Below are positions 31,443 to 53,625 of a stretch of 64,000 nt of DNA, one piece after another. Within the stretch, counting starts at the first letter, position 1, and each line of letters begins with the position of its first letter. Under the pieces are notes generated by a model. The model was not told where the DNA came from and made no database searches. It saw nothing but the letters and a program-made list of their open reading frames with translations. This DNA comes from Lamellibrachia columna (Eukaryota; Annelida; Polychaeta; Sabellida; Siboglinidae): assembly GCA_963662155.1 (NCBI GenBank), contig OY759261.1, positions 63,367,917-63,431,916 on the forward strand, given 5' to 3'. Made by a program: the position numbers and the translations under genes.

Positions 31443-33225
31443 TCAGAAACCACCTCGTTCATATGTCTGTCCTTCCTGTGCATTCAGGTCATCCTGAAAA
31501 CCTTTCTTGATGGCCCGCATAACTTTTCTTCGTTTCTTTGAACGGTCGCAAGATTTTTCGATGGACTTTTTCACACGAACGCCATCTTTCGCTATACAAG
31601 CTTACGTGGTGAATCGTCCCGCAGGTATACCCAATGCACTAAACAGTTTGACGACGGCAATTTTGCCATTATTGAAGTGCCCTACTGCACTATACATGGC
31701 TTCTTCTACCACATCTCGTTCTACGAAATACTCTTTCGAACATCTATCCCAGATAAGTTTGTTTAAGCATTCGTTATTGTTCTGGGTGGTGCCGTGTAAG
31801 CACTTGACAGAAGAGTTCGGTTGGAGAGCTGTTCGAAGACTGGTTTTATAAACTCATAAACAGCATCAGGTAGTCCCTGGGTGTGCTTGTAGGATACTGG
31901 ATCCACCTTATAGCCACACCAAGACTGTTCCCCTTCCGGACAGTCTTCATGCCTTGGATGCTCATCTGTGGATGCCACGTGAGGTAAGACCGCTTTGACG
32001 GATGCAGTCATAGCGTCCAAGTTGCCTGCATTTTGTCGAATAGCAAAACCATAATAGTTCTGTAACGTGTCAATATTTCGATCTGTCAATCTCCCTGTGC
32101 CACCCAGGGATTTTCCATCACTAAGCGGCATTTTCTTGGATTCGTTCTTCAGTTTACGAAGTCTCGTCCCAACCTTCTTCTGGACGTGCCCGACACATTC
32201 TAACTTCTCAATGATTGTATCACCATAGGGCTGTAGCTGACATACTTTGGCGAATGAAGAAGAATCTCCATCTCCTAGATACTGAGTATAGCGGATGTCA
32301 TACTTCAGCTCGGAACGTGTTACTATACGTGTCGCACCAACTGCTTCCATGGAATTTGCCGTGCCGTGGTGATTAGCTTTACAGTCATGACGTGCTTTCC
32401 ACTGTATATACTCACGCGACGTTTTGTCACATTTATCCCAGTATCTACAGCCATTGCATGTATTTTATAATACCTCAAAGTCTAAACACTTTCCAGTGTC
32501 GGTAGATATGGCGGTGACAACTCCATGGTGGCTAGAGTGTCCACGTCGCTGCCATGTTCCATCAAATGACGCAGCACAATCTAAATTTTCACCATTAGCG
32601 ACACCTTTAGCCTGTTTCAGCTCTTCCACAGCTTGCAGCACACTGCCTTCTGCAACAGATTTGCTTGCAACGTGCAATTTCTTGAATATGCTGCGATATG
32701 CACCCATAGACAAGCCCGGTGGTGAATTCATGTGCAAGCTGAAATTATCAAGTGCACCACAACCACGGCCTATGCCATGGAACGAGTGAATGTGGTCATT
32801 CTCACATTAACTTCCTTACAGCTTTTAGTTTGGCTCATTTCAGTACAATCTGAGTTTGGAATGGTGCTTGTTGTATCGCAGTTTTTGCAGGTTACAGATA
32901 GTTCATTGTCAAATCTCTGACGCCGAGATAAGTCCAAGTGACAGCTCAATGATTTTATTAGGCACTCGGAACACGGACAGTTTTCTCCAATATATTTGCA
33001 CAAGATTTTTACATCAAAGAGAATAAAACCCTCCTGGCATAATTGTCCATCACTTACTGCAGGATAGTCGTCAGGATTGCAATTAAGTTTTACCTGCGAA
33101 GTCGATTCATTTAACACTTCCGGGTTTGCATCATCATGATCATGGGCGCCGCCATCTTGGCTACTTTGTTTACCTCCGTAAAACTTTCTTTTTTTGACTC
33201 TCGATCTATTTCTTTTTGATCCCAT
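31443..33225 (-). pseudogene. Mutator-like transposase-domain protein, decayed
   Basis: Reading the minus strand, MGSKRNRSRVKKRKFYGG opens a protein of about 595 codons. A Cys-rich region follows (CPCSECLIKSLSCHL, CKNCD). After a frameshift at about 32775 come HMNSPPGLS, DGTWQRRGHSSHHGVVTAI and KCLDFEVL, then an in-frame TAA at 32467-32465, then CNGCRYWDKC, HHGTANSMEAVGATRIV, YLGDGDSSSFAKV and GHVQKKVGTRLRKL. A second frameshift near 31800 leads to TQNNNECLNKLIW and a stop near 31610, before KKRRKVMRAIKKGFQDDLNA and the terminal TGA. The order and motifs match the animal protein family annotated as Mutator-like transposase domain. Known family members are DNA-transposon transposases. At least four lesions make this copy inactive. 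Terminal inverted repeats were not resolved. Confidence 0.85.
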
Positions 33226-33836
33226 TCTACATCTATCAGTTGCTAGTCATTGATCAACAATATAAATGAAATATCTATATATATATTACCACCGGATGGC
33301 CGTTGTAAAAGATGATATTGATAGATAATTTTTTTTTTCACAAAACAGCTTGTACAATTTGATGGCTCTATATAACAAGGCATACGGTTGGCTAATGTTG
33401 GCCACATCCTGTTTACAGAGGATGGCTTCCTGTCTATAGTCCATTTCGAAAATTTGTCATAAGATTAATATAATTTTACGTATCCAAGGCTTAAAGTCGT
33501 TACTAAGGACATTTTTTAGTACAAAATTTTGCCAGGACGTTAACAAAAACCACATTTTAGTCATATTTTATCAGGATTTCATGTAAAATGTTATTTCCAT
33601 ATTCAAATATACATATAAAATCATGGAAATAGTAAGGAAAGTCATTTTTTTTTTAATTTACCAAAATCACATTTTTAATCCTTACTACCTAAAGGGTGCA
33701 CAATTGCATTATGAAGAAAAGTCGGTCGTTCAAATAAGACAATGATAAAAGTTTATGGAGCTACACTAGACAGTAGGCATGTTACCTAATCATCGTCAAC
33801 AATTAGTTATCTTACGCTTGAAGGAAAACCCTTATT

Positions 33837-34016
33837 AGATGATCGTATACGTTCTTAGATGATCGTATACGTTCTTAGATGATCGTATACGTTCTTAGAT
33901 GATCGTATACGTTCTTAGATGATCGTATACGTTCTTAGATGATCGTATACGTTCTTAGATGATCGTATACGTTCTTAGATGATCGTATACGTTCTTAGAT
34001 GATCGTATACGTTCTT
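33837..34016. repeat. 20-bp tandem repeat, 9 identical copies
   Basis: Nine apparently identical units of AGATGATCGTATACGTTCTT, each containing the palindrome CGTATACG. It lies exactly between the Mutator-like insertion and the LINE segment that resumes at 34020. Confidence 0.98.
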
Positions 34017-34019
34017 AAG

Positions 34020-35530
34020 GATGAGCCAGAATTATAACACTCTCTACCAACTTTAGATGTAAAAAGGTACGCTGTGCAATTTAGAAATTTTACCCACCGA
34101 AGTAAGGACCAAGTTAACGAATCTGAAACCGGACAAAGCAAGTGGTCCAGACCTATTAAATGTAAATGTTTTAAGAAACTGCTTAGACATTGATATTTCT
34201 TTAGCCTATATATTTTACAAATCAGTACAAACAAGCCAAATACCACATGATTGGAGGGATGCAAATGTAACACCTATCCACAAAAAGGCCCACGAAACAA
34301 GTGCAATAATTACAAACCAGTGTCACTCACCAGCCAAGTGGTAAGCTAAAATTAAAGCTATTAGAAATATTAATACAAGAGAGTTTGCTTAAGCTAGCTG
34401 ACATAAACAGTACTATCAGTTTTTTAATGTTCATACATTACACAACTATTATAATGCTACATGTCTGAAAGTCTACCAGACTACAAATATCGACAGTAGT
34501 GCTGAAACTAGTGTAATTTACTTAGATTTCTCAAAGGCATTTGATACTATACCTCATAAACTATTAATATATAAATTAAGACAATGTCGTATTAAAGGCA
34601 AAGTGCTGCTGTGGATTACATTTTTCTTAGCAGGAAGAAGGCAGAGGGTGGCCAAGAAATTGATAATTCATCAAGGGATAAATGTAAGAAGTGGGGTTCT
34701 ACAAGGCACAATTCTAGGACCATTACTGTTTTTGTTATATGTACACGATCTACCCGACTCAGTTAAGGCAACAGCCAAAATGTTTGCTGATGACCCAACA
34801 TTCTACTCAAATATATCAGCTTTAGCTGACTTGAAACTCTCGAAGATGATCTATACAAACTTGCAGTTTGGTCAAAAACTTGGCTATTAAACGTCAATGC
34901 CACTAAATGTGTAGTACTTAAAATAAGACAAAGCCTGAACTATACATACACATTAAATGGAGAAATATTACAAGATGTAGAATAACAAAGGGATTTAGGA
35001 ATAACCATATGTTATTACCTAAAACCAAGCACCCGCATAAAATATATTACAACAAAAACAAATCAACACATAGAAATAATCAAACGATGCTTTGAAAGTA
35101 GACCGGAAACGATTATAAAGACCTAATACGATTCAATGATAGGACCAATGCCGGAATATGCATCGCCAGCTTGGAACCCTTTCTATCGATAGGATTTAAC
35201 TGAATTAGAGAAAGTTCAGAAGAGAGCTCTAAAAATCATTAGCACATCTATCGAATCAGTTCCTTTGAAACAGGGACGACTCGAGGTGGACCTCTGTGAG
35301 GTGTACACATATTTAAGTAGCCTAAACTAGAATAACCCAGAGCATTTTTTCTGTCAACGTACCAGCAATCTGAGGGGCCACAGCTGAAAGCTAAGGAAGA
35401 GTTACACTCGTACAGAAATCTGTAAACACTTCACAAATCGTGTCATCGATTGATGGAACAAACTTCCTGAAGAAGTCATGTCAGCTCCTACTCTAAACAC
35501 TTTCAAGAATAAATTGAGGTATCTAGCCAC
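34020..35530 (+). pseudogene. LINE reverse transcriptase, second half of split element
   Basis: Encodes SGPDLLNVNVLRNCLD, HDWRDANVTPIHKKA, a stop-broken block with YLDFSKAFDTIPHKLLIYKL (motif A), GVLQGTILGPLLFLLYVHDL (motif B) and AKMFADDPTFYSN (motif C). It continues in broken frames to QKRALKI and SAPTLNTFKNKLRYLATG. Nonsense changes and frameshifts prevent expression. It pairs with 19700-20585 in the left arm, placing the LINE upstream of the methyltransferase before duplication. Confidence 0.85.
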
Positions 35531-36338
35531 CGGCTGAAAGATACTATACAACATATATACCAATTATACAAGTAAATATACCAAGGCAGAAAGCGTACCC
35601 GAAATAACCCGTGGTGCATTTGCTGCATAATGTAACACTAATATAATTGTGAAATCGCAAGAAATGGTCGAAGGAAGTACTATTCGTAATTTTGTACTTT
35701 AAATTACAGAGTAGGAACGTCGATGTATCCATGACACCGAGAAGAACGGAAATAGTTTTTTTTTGTTTCGACAAAGAATACATAATACAAACAAAAACGT
35801 TTACTTTAAACCTAAATCACAATGCTAGAATCAGAACACAAACATCGGCTGATCTTACGTTTGAATAACTTCGAACGCGGTTGTGCATGCGTTGGCATAG
35901 ATTCCCGATTGTTTTAGCGCACGTAACAATAATCGCACGTACCCTTTCAGTATCTAGTTGTTCAGATCATTCAAGTTATATCAGCCACTCATGGATTTAG
36001 AAATACCACTACGTGTGATCTTAACTAGACCCTTGTTCTACACTGTGAAGATAATTCGTATTATCGTAGCTTCAAAGACATCATCATAAACAAACAAACC
36101 TCATAAACCACATGCACTGGACATAACGTCCTGTCAATAATCGATGTATTCGCCATCTGACGATTGATAATACAACAATCCGGGTACTGTCAATTAGATA
36201 CGCACTCGAGAAAGGCAACATCAAAACAAACAACTACGGTGTGCTAAACGAACAAAACGGTTTTTATCTCCCCAGTAGCTGTGACATGCGAGTCTAGATT
36301 TTATTGTTAACACATTTCTGTATATGTCGTTGTGAAGC
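35531..36338 (+). other. Upstream region of methyltransferase copy B
   Basis: Inverted homolog of 18883-19690. No open frame of note. No clear TATA box was seen. The two upstream regions face each other across the spacer, but they are 17 kb apart, so a shared promoter is unlikely. Confidence 0.5.
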
Positions 36339-46533
<10,195 letters not shown>

Positions 46534-46679
46534 GCGGGGACAAAGACGAATGACAAGCAACGCCGCTGCTAATAACACATATCAATTATATGTCTAGGCA
46601 ATATGAGCAAAGACTTCTATTAAACTAATTTAATGAAAATATTTCTCCCAATAATAACGAATTACATTTCAACACATAA

Positions 46680-47350
46680 TATTGAGGTCGTCACGTGTCC
46701 AGTCAACCGATTACTGCTGAACCGACCAACCTGTCGACGACGATGACGATATTAACGCTGAAATAATAATAATAATTAACTAACTTCTATGGCGCCTGTA
46801 TCACAGGAACATGAGCTCAGAGGCGCAAAAAAAAAACAGAAGCATTAAGCATAATCGTGAACAGGGACGCACAAAATAATCAAAAGTTATCGAGAGACCA
46901 ACAATGTTCATCCACGTGAAACCCGCCCTCTTGAGATATGTGCCAACCTAATTTGTTAACATATTCACGCTGGTAGCAGTTACACAATCCGGAAACAATT
47001 TGTTCAATTCATTTATTGTCGAGTACTTCCTGATATCCAATCTATGCTGATCATTTTTTAATTTTACCTCCTGTCCTCTAGTTCTACTATCTTTCTTTAG
47101 TGAGAAAAACATGTCTATCAATATTTTCATATCCATTCAATATCTTAAAACCTTCAATCTGATCTCCTCTAAATCTCCTTGTCTCTAATGTTGTTAATCC
47201 ATATTTTTTTAGGCGTTCGTCATAACTAAGGTCTCTCAGTTCTGGAATAATTTTAGTTGCTCTCCTCTGTGTGCGTTCAAGAGAATCTATATCCTTCTTG
47301 TGATATGGTATCCACGCTTTTTGTTAACTATTGTTTTATATAGAGGTACA
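46680..47350 (-). pseudogene. LINE 3' remnants downstream of copy B
   Basis: 46680-46875 is the dispersed repeat plus L2-like tail (GGCGCCTGTATCACAGGAAC, GAGCTCAGAGGCGC). 46905-47350 encodes on the minus strand the CR1-like C-terminus: LERTQRRATKIIPEL-type text, DQIEGFKILNGYENID and FPDCVTATSVNMLTN. It is the inverted counterpart of 10560-11400, and both are broken. Confidence 0.8.
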
Positions 47351-47364
47351 ATAAAAAAAAAATT

Positions 47365-47718
47365 TGAGCGTACATTTCTTCTACTTCTTGACACCACTGT
47401 GCAAGTGGTAGGTCACCGAACACGTGTGAAACAGTTAGTGCGTGTCTGTTTTAAGTTATTTAGTTCCGAACTAGTGTAGGCTCATAAAGTCCCGAATCAC
47501 GTTTACGTTTTCCACAGCCTCGACCGCCGCCTCTAGGTGAGAGAGAGAGTAGAACGAGGCATTTGACCTAGATCTGGGGTTGAATCCACATGAGTAATTT
47601 TGATTGCAACGTCCTATTTGAATCTGATTCTGATTCCACCCATTCTTTGGTGATTCCGAATCCGATTCCAACACAATTTTTTTTAATCCGATTCTACCCA
47701 ACCTGTGGTGATTCTGAT
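47365..47718. repeat. GGAATCGG-type repeat surrounding the MITE (left part)
   Basis: Contains repeated GATTCTGATTCC and CCGATTCTACCC motifs. In reverse complement it matches 9625-9800. The remainder of the same repeat continues after the MITE at 48195-48240 (CCAATTCTGATTCCAATCC), so the MITE is nested in an older repeat that itself lies in LINE debris. Confidence 0.7.
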
Positions 47719-48194
47719 CAGACCTGGGCCCGAGTACATTTTTATGAGTACAAGTACATTGGCAATGAATGAGTACGAATACGAGTACTTTGCTAAAAGC
47801 TGAGTCTAAGTACGAGTACATTTTTTATGACATTTCCATTCCCAAACATACTGTTACCATGGAGGTGTAGGGATGGTGGGGGTAGCCATCTCGGGAGGTA
47901 CAAGGAATCGGTGGTATCATAGTCATATTAACCAGAAATAACAGATAACAAAGTATTAAAACAATAGTTGAACATTAAAATACTTAAGGACAGTTTCATT
48001 TTGTTAGCTACAAGTAAATACATTTTCACAGCATATATTAAGAAAGTACTCACATGTACTTGTAATGTACTCGTAAAATCTGAGTACATTGTGCATGAGT
48101 ATAAGTACGAGTACATGAGCCATACGTTATATGAGTACGAGAATGAGTACTTCAAACATGTACTCGAGTACCGAGTTCTTTAGCCCCAGGTGTG
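47719..48194. mobile_element. hAT-like MITE with GTAC-rich subterminal repeats; source of the satellite
   Basis: Ends read CAGACCTGGG and, inverted, CACACCTGGG. The 8-bp flanks ATTCTGAT and ATTCTGTT differ at one base and look like a target duplication. The interior has many GAGTACAAGTAC and GTACTCGTA motifs on both sides. Bases 47754-47794, reverse complemented, give a 41-bp segment with the same four blocks as the satellite monomer: AGCAAAGTAC, TCGTATTC, GTACTCATTCATT, GCCAATGTAC. Against the last monomer (9573-9613 region) only about 4 positions differ. It encodes no transposase. Confidence 0.8.
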
Positions 48195-48240
48195 ATTCTG
48201 TTCCAATTCTGATTCCAATCCAATTACAAAAGTAATGTTG

Positions 48241-48939
48241 TTTTACTGTCAAGTGCAATTATACACAAGGTGTGCAAAAAGAAATAACCTAATGATCAAC
48301 GAAAACAGCGACAATTCATATATATGCAATATCGGGCATTTATTGGATCGACCAGCGCGAATTAATTTGCCTCTGCATTCTACATCGCCAGCAACAATGT
48401 ACCCAGAGCGACAGTTGGCTGAACCGCCGCAGCTTGGTGACGTCTCGATTGCTATTAGCCACACATACATAACAATGGTGTCTCTTAGCCAACTACTGTC
48501 GTGTAACCTCTAATAACACGCAATTATAATTTTGAAGGCTAATGCCTTTTGACAACTAAAGAAGACATTCGATTACATAAATATGCTCAGAATTGCGGGG
48601 TTTATTTTGTGTTTACGCTATTATAGATGAAAGGCCAAACTACACGCACATAACAATGGCGCCTGTGTCTAGAGTCTTGTATTAAAGCGTTTGTTTACTT
48701 CGTCACAGCCCGCGCTAATTGAACATTGGATGCAACAAAATAAAACAATAGAATATGGCCACTTTCAATTTCTTAAACATAAAATTATGTAGCTTGTATG
48801 CAGTTTTTAGAATATGGCTTTAGCAGCTAGCTGTGTTGGTTATTTGGTACCAGCTGGGGTTAGCATTGATCAGAAGACAGACTAGTGCAACAGAGGAATA
48901 CTGTTGCTAATTGCAATTAAAAAAGTGCCCCTATTTGGG
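48241..48939. other. Stretch without recognised gene
   Basis: Short frames at 48235-48513 (plus) and 48470-48249 (minus) have no recognisable motifs. I see nothing else. Confidence 0.4.
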
Positions 48940-49215
48940 GTAAGACCACTGTTGACATTCCTGTTTATTGTAGGGCGTATTAAATTGCGATATGTGAATT
49001 TAAACAATTCGTATGATGTGACATAAGTGCAAATGTGCAGGCATATTCACAGGTTTGTTTGTAGAAGCTATTGGCTGTGAAATTGTTCATTTTGTTGAGA
49101 GTTTAACAGGCGGAGGGATTTATAGGAATTTTTCTGCTATGGGCCACGAGGGCGCATAAATACATAGTTATTTTTGACAAAATTGACGAGCATCGCACGT
49201 CGAGGATATTTCCTA
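48940..49215 (+). repeat. Dispersed repeat, copy 1 of 2
   Basis: The segment from GGGGTAAGACCACTGTTGAC through GGCGGAGGGATTTATAGG to GACGAGCATCGCACGT recurs in direct orientation at 53345-53625 with moderate divergence, including a short insert in the second copy. It is of unknown class and has no coding frame. Confidence 0.85.
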
Positions 49216-49219
49216 TGCT

Positions 49220-50590
49220 TGCATAGACTCTTTAATATATAAAATTACTCAACCTCCAATTCTTTCTCGCGTATCCTTCATAAACATTGCATAGCTTGTC
49301 AGTGCTAACTCAACATCTACTATGTCTTTATTTGCCATGATGATGTGATACATATTACGTGAGGGTCAATATCTGCTACCATAATGTCAAACTCACTTTT
49401 TTATTTACTATGCTCCTGGTATTTAGGCATACACATTTAAGTTCATTGTCTGAAATGATTGGTGAATTGTTTTTTGGATGTGTTTGTAGTAGTTTCTGTC
49501 AGTTCCCTCTGCGCATCTAGCTTAAATAATTTATGGTACCTGTGCCCTCGTCGACAACCCTGACACATTCTCACCCAAGAACTGCAGCACCATTCCCTGT
49601 CAGATGAAGTCCATCTCTCACGAAAAAGTAATATCTTCCAACAAAGTTTAATCACATGTCTACGCAGCCTACTCCCTCCTCCATAAATACCTTCTGTACT
49701 TGTGTGTTGATCGCCATCCTCCTACAGTTCATATACTCCTCACCCTTGCCTCCATTTAATGGTAATATACACCCGACAATACAATCTGTCCAATTCGTGC
49801 CTCTTTATGTGTCTTGATCAACCTCCTGTACTTACCAACGATGGCCGACCAACCCGCCTTTTCGACATTGTTCTTTCCCACATGCACGAGAACAACGCTA
49901 ACCTCACGTGCCACAACACATGCTCTGTCCTGCCTTCTCTGCTACATCCTCTATTTTTCCTCCTGGTAGGCATACAGTTATGCCATCTCCTCTGTTTTCA
50001 ATTTTATGCACTTTCCTAATGATAGAATTCCCCATGAATATCCGGGCTTTCCTCGTTTTCCCCTGTGATACTACGTCAGCAAAGCTCCTTTCCTGATGCA
50101 CACTATGCCGCCCTTTCTCTTCTACCATTCACCTCTATTGTCTTACCACCTGGCAATCGCTCTCCACTCACCCGTTTACCTTTATTTTGTTGCATACTCT
50201 GCCTCCTGTCATCTTTCTTCTTCTGATCCACAGTCTTCTCCTTTGCTCTACTCTTGTTATCCTCGACCATCTAACCACCTGATAAGCCCTCTCCACGCAC
50301 CCGGTTATCTTCCTTTTGTTGCACACTCTTCCTTTTTACATCTTTCTTCTTCTTACCAGCTTTCTCCCTCACATTGCCTCTGTTCTCCTTGTTCTCACCA
50401 CCTCTGCTCTCCTCGTTTTCACTGCCTCTCCTCTCCTCGTTCACACCATTTCTGCTCTCCTCGTTCTCACCACCTCTGCTCTCTTCTTTCTCACCCTGCC
50501 CTGTCATCATCAAAATCATATGTCTTAACTCATTTACCTGCTCCTGCAGACATTTCACTGTCATACATCCCCTACATATGAAATGAAATT
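49220..50590 (-). pseudogene. CR1-type LINE 5' part: ORF1 with SGNH-hydrolase-like segment and start of endonuclease
   Basis: The minus strand from 50564 shows a leucine-rich start (LQEQVNELRHMILMM), a highly charged Glu/Arg-rich linker, then at 50128-49904 SFADVVSQGKTRKARIFMGN, SIIRKVHKIENRGDGITV and CLPGGKIEDVAEKAGQ. These resemble the first block of the SGNH esterase-like domain of CR1 ORF1 proteins, where GNS carries the usual early Ser position. Beyond 49904 the frame breaks (VLVHVGKNN still legible). The endonuclease begins near 49435 (CLNTRSIVNKKSEFDIMVAD) and is cut off at about 49220. ORF1 esterase domains are known in CR1 and L2 clades; their role is thought to be membrane or RNP related. 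This copy is inactive. Confidence 0.8.
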
Positions 50591-50689
50591 CATCTGCCTG
50601 AACCTCTGTCCACGAATTTTATACACACAGACTTTGCAAAGCCTATCCAATCTAATCAGGTATGTTTACAATTTATAATAATAATAATT

Positions 50690-51760
50690 AACTTCTATGG
50701 CGCCTATATCCTCAGGAACTTGAGCTCAGAGGCGCAACAAAACAGAATCATTAAGTATAATCGTGAACAGGGACGCGCAAAAGTCAGTATCAGAACGAGG
50801 GACAACCAAACATTTATGGAGGGAATGTAATTTGGAATAGATATGTCTTGAGTTTTTTCGGAAAATAGCAATAGTTTAAGATGTTTTCAAAATGATAGGG
50901 AGTTCATTCCAGACCCTAGGCGCAACGACAGAGAAAGCACGTTTACCCAAGTTAAGTTTTGTTTTAGATACAATAAGTTGTTGTGAAATTGATGATCTTA
51001 ACTGCCTAGGGATATTTGAAAGATGCAGGAGACTAGCCAAGTATGGTGGTTGTTGTGTAGATAGAGCACGATATGTAAAAGTGGGCAGCTTAAAATTAAT
51101 TGGATAAAAAACTGGAAGCCAGTGTAACTGTTTAAGTAGTGGTAGTGACGGTGAAAACCGAGGCGCCCTGAGAACCACACGTGCCAGACAATTTTGTACT
51201 CGTTGGAGTTTAGCCAAGTCTCTTTTAGCAATGTTAGTTAGTAGTGAATTACAATAGTCAAGGCGGCTACTAATTAATGCCGTTGATATTCTTTTACCAG
51301 TAGACGGAGATCACGAATATGATAGAAACAGGATTTACATACTTGAGAAATATGCTGGCGAAAGTTGAAGTCACTATCAAAAACAACACCAACATTGCGA
51401 ACAGTATCTGATTGGAATGTATCACTGCCAAGCAGTTTAACTGGAAAATGGTTGATGACTCTATTTCGTTGTTGTTTAGTGCCAATAATAATAAGGTCTG
51501 TTTTATCTGGATTAAGCTTTAGCTTACTTGATTCCATCCACAACAAGATATCAGTAAGACAATCACTTAAAGTCGAAACAGATTCTTGTACATTTGATTA
51601 TGAAAGTGAGATGTAAACCTGTGTGTCATCAGCGTACAGTTTTTTTTTGATGACTGAGATTATGATTAGTAATGACTTGGCTGAGCGACGTAGTATATAA
51701 ACTGAACAGAACAGGGCCAAGGACGGATCCTTGCGGCACTCCAATTGAAAGGTGTTATTA
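50690..51760 (-). pseudogene. L2-like LINE reverse transcriptase, 5'-truncated
   Basis: The minus strand from 51755 encodes [34 protein letters not shown] (catalytic YADD intact), ILLWMESSKLKLNPDKTDL and RNVGVVFDSDFNFRQHIS. It continues as LAKLQRVQNCLARVVLRAPR, LPLLKQLHWLPVFYPINFKL and GKRAFSVVAPRVWNELPI, then the GGCGCC-containing 3' tail and an ATT-rich end. Single-base lesions split it (51546-51274 and 51217-50876 open). A different lineage from the CR1-like copies. Confidence 0.88.
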
Positions 51761-53344
51761 TTGTGGGCAAGATAATGTGCCAGATATGTTAATAATTTGA
51801 TATATGTCTGAAAAATATGATTTATACTAGATAGTCTTCACAAACACTGTTTTGTTGTTGAACACACACTTTGTGCTATATTAATTAGGTCTTAATTAAA
51901 TTTACAACTACTGACTTGCAACTTATTTTCTATGTAAGAGCTGACGACAACAAAACGTAATACCGCTCGCGCTAACGAAATTTCAGTGATCTTTGAATTA
52001 TTGGATTCCAGTCTAATGGCGCGAAACTTTATACACAAGACATTTCACTGTTTTGTCATTTTTTATTCACTTTTGAGCTGTTGGCTCGACTGATGCGAGT
52101 GTCCATGGAATGGTCAGATATGATTACTACATCTACTGAAAGTACAAAGTTGTATATAACGTAGTCAATCTTTCAAATTTTTGCATCTCTGAATAATCTA
52201 GACACGACCGAGTGGCCTAGACTAGAACAAGTATATTTAACTTTTGTCCTTTTATTCGAAATTTGGGAAAACACAAACTAAGACCGTAATACCAGTAAGG
52301 AGAATATCAACCTCCGCGCAAGCGTCAGAAGCTATCATATCAGCCCTGCCATAAATTACATTTGACATGCAGAGTCTTCACATACCCGGCAAAGAGACGT
52401 TCTTATATGTTTTTGTGATCGTTGCAATAAAAGTACGTTCTAACATTTGTATATATTAATGTAATTTGGTAAACTTCTAATGTTTATCAAGAAATATCCT
52501 AATGTCAATTGTACACTGAATTGCATGTGCGTTGCAAATGTAACTAGAGACACGATAACGTCCGCTTTTTATGAAACTATTCAAAGTGCTCAAGTGCACA
52601 CGTGCAATGATGTAACAAGTCGTAAACAACAATGGCGTTACACTGTCTTTCAATCGTGTACAAAACTCCGCAACTGTCCATTTGGAATTTATAATCAAGT
52701 CGTGGCAGTGGTGATATGATGAGTGGCGCCTCTCTTGTAGAGTTTGGGATAATATAAGTTGAAGTGGCGCCCTCTGTTGAGTAGCTCACCACACAATCCG
52801 CTCATTGTTTCCATCCGTTTCCAGTAAAGTATACCGAACAGCAAACACGCAACTAGGTAATGTTGTTTAACTTCAAAATAACATACTAATTTCACTTTAA
52901 TTTGTACAGAAGCCACTGCATGTGACCTAGTCTTCTGTAAATTACGGAATGTAGTATTTGTCCCATTCAATAATGTCACTGTAATGAACGTTGAAGATGT
53001 TGAGCGATATTATGGTACAAATGCCAAGCCCAAGGGCAAGGCCAGGGTATATCGGGTGGTTCGGCCCATGGCCATGCCATGGCCTGGCCCATGACCGGTT
53101 CGGCCACGTGAACTGTCCCTAGTAAAAGTAACAAACACATTAATTGCCAATGAATGGGTAGTAATATTTGTCAATGCCAGTTGAACCAATGTCAACCATT
53201 GACATTGTTGGCAGAATTAGGTTTGTGCCAAATTGCAGGGCAATTCCAGTTTCTCCATTTTTTTTATTTGGGCCAAAGCAAGTCTTGCTAGCTGTGTATC
53301 ATCGCCTGGACAATAGTCACAACGTTGGCTTTGCATACATTTAA
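51761..53344. other. Stretch without recognised gene
   Basis: Short frames only. A GC-rich patch at 53020-53100 (GGCCCATGGCCATGCCATGG, CCTGGCCCATGACC) contains overlapping CCATGG palindromes and could fold. No repeat family recognised. Confidence 0.4.
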
Positions 53345-53625
53345 AGGGTAAGACCACAGTTGACATTCCTATTTATTGTTTCACACGAACGTAGGGTGTA
53401 TTAAATTGTGATATTTGAAATTAAACAATTCATATGATGTGACATAAGTGCAGTTGAGCAGGCATATTCACAGGTTTGTTTGTTTGTAGAAGCTACTGGC
53501 TTTGAGATAATGCATTTTTTGAGAGTTTAACTGGCGGAGGGATTTATGGAAATTTTTTTGCTATGGGCCACGTGGGTTCACGAATACATGGCTGTTTTTG
53601 TAAATATTGACGAGCATCACATGTG
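53345..53625 (+). repeat. Dispersed repeat, copy 2 of 2
   Basis: Direct copy of 48940-49215, sharing TTGACATTCCTATTTATTG-type text, CAGGCATATTCACAGGTTTG and GGCGGAGGGATTTATGG. It carries an extra TTTCACACGAACGTAG and a duplicated TTTG. Confidence 0.85.

Noticed and set aside
31507..31851. Plus-strand 114-codon ORF
   Set aside because: It is antisense to the 3' part of the Mutator-like transposase pseudogene.
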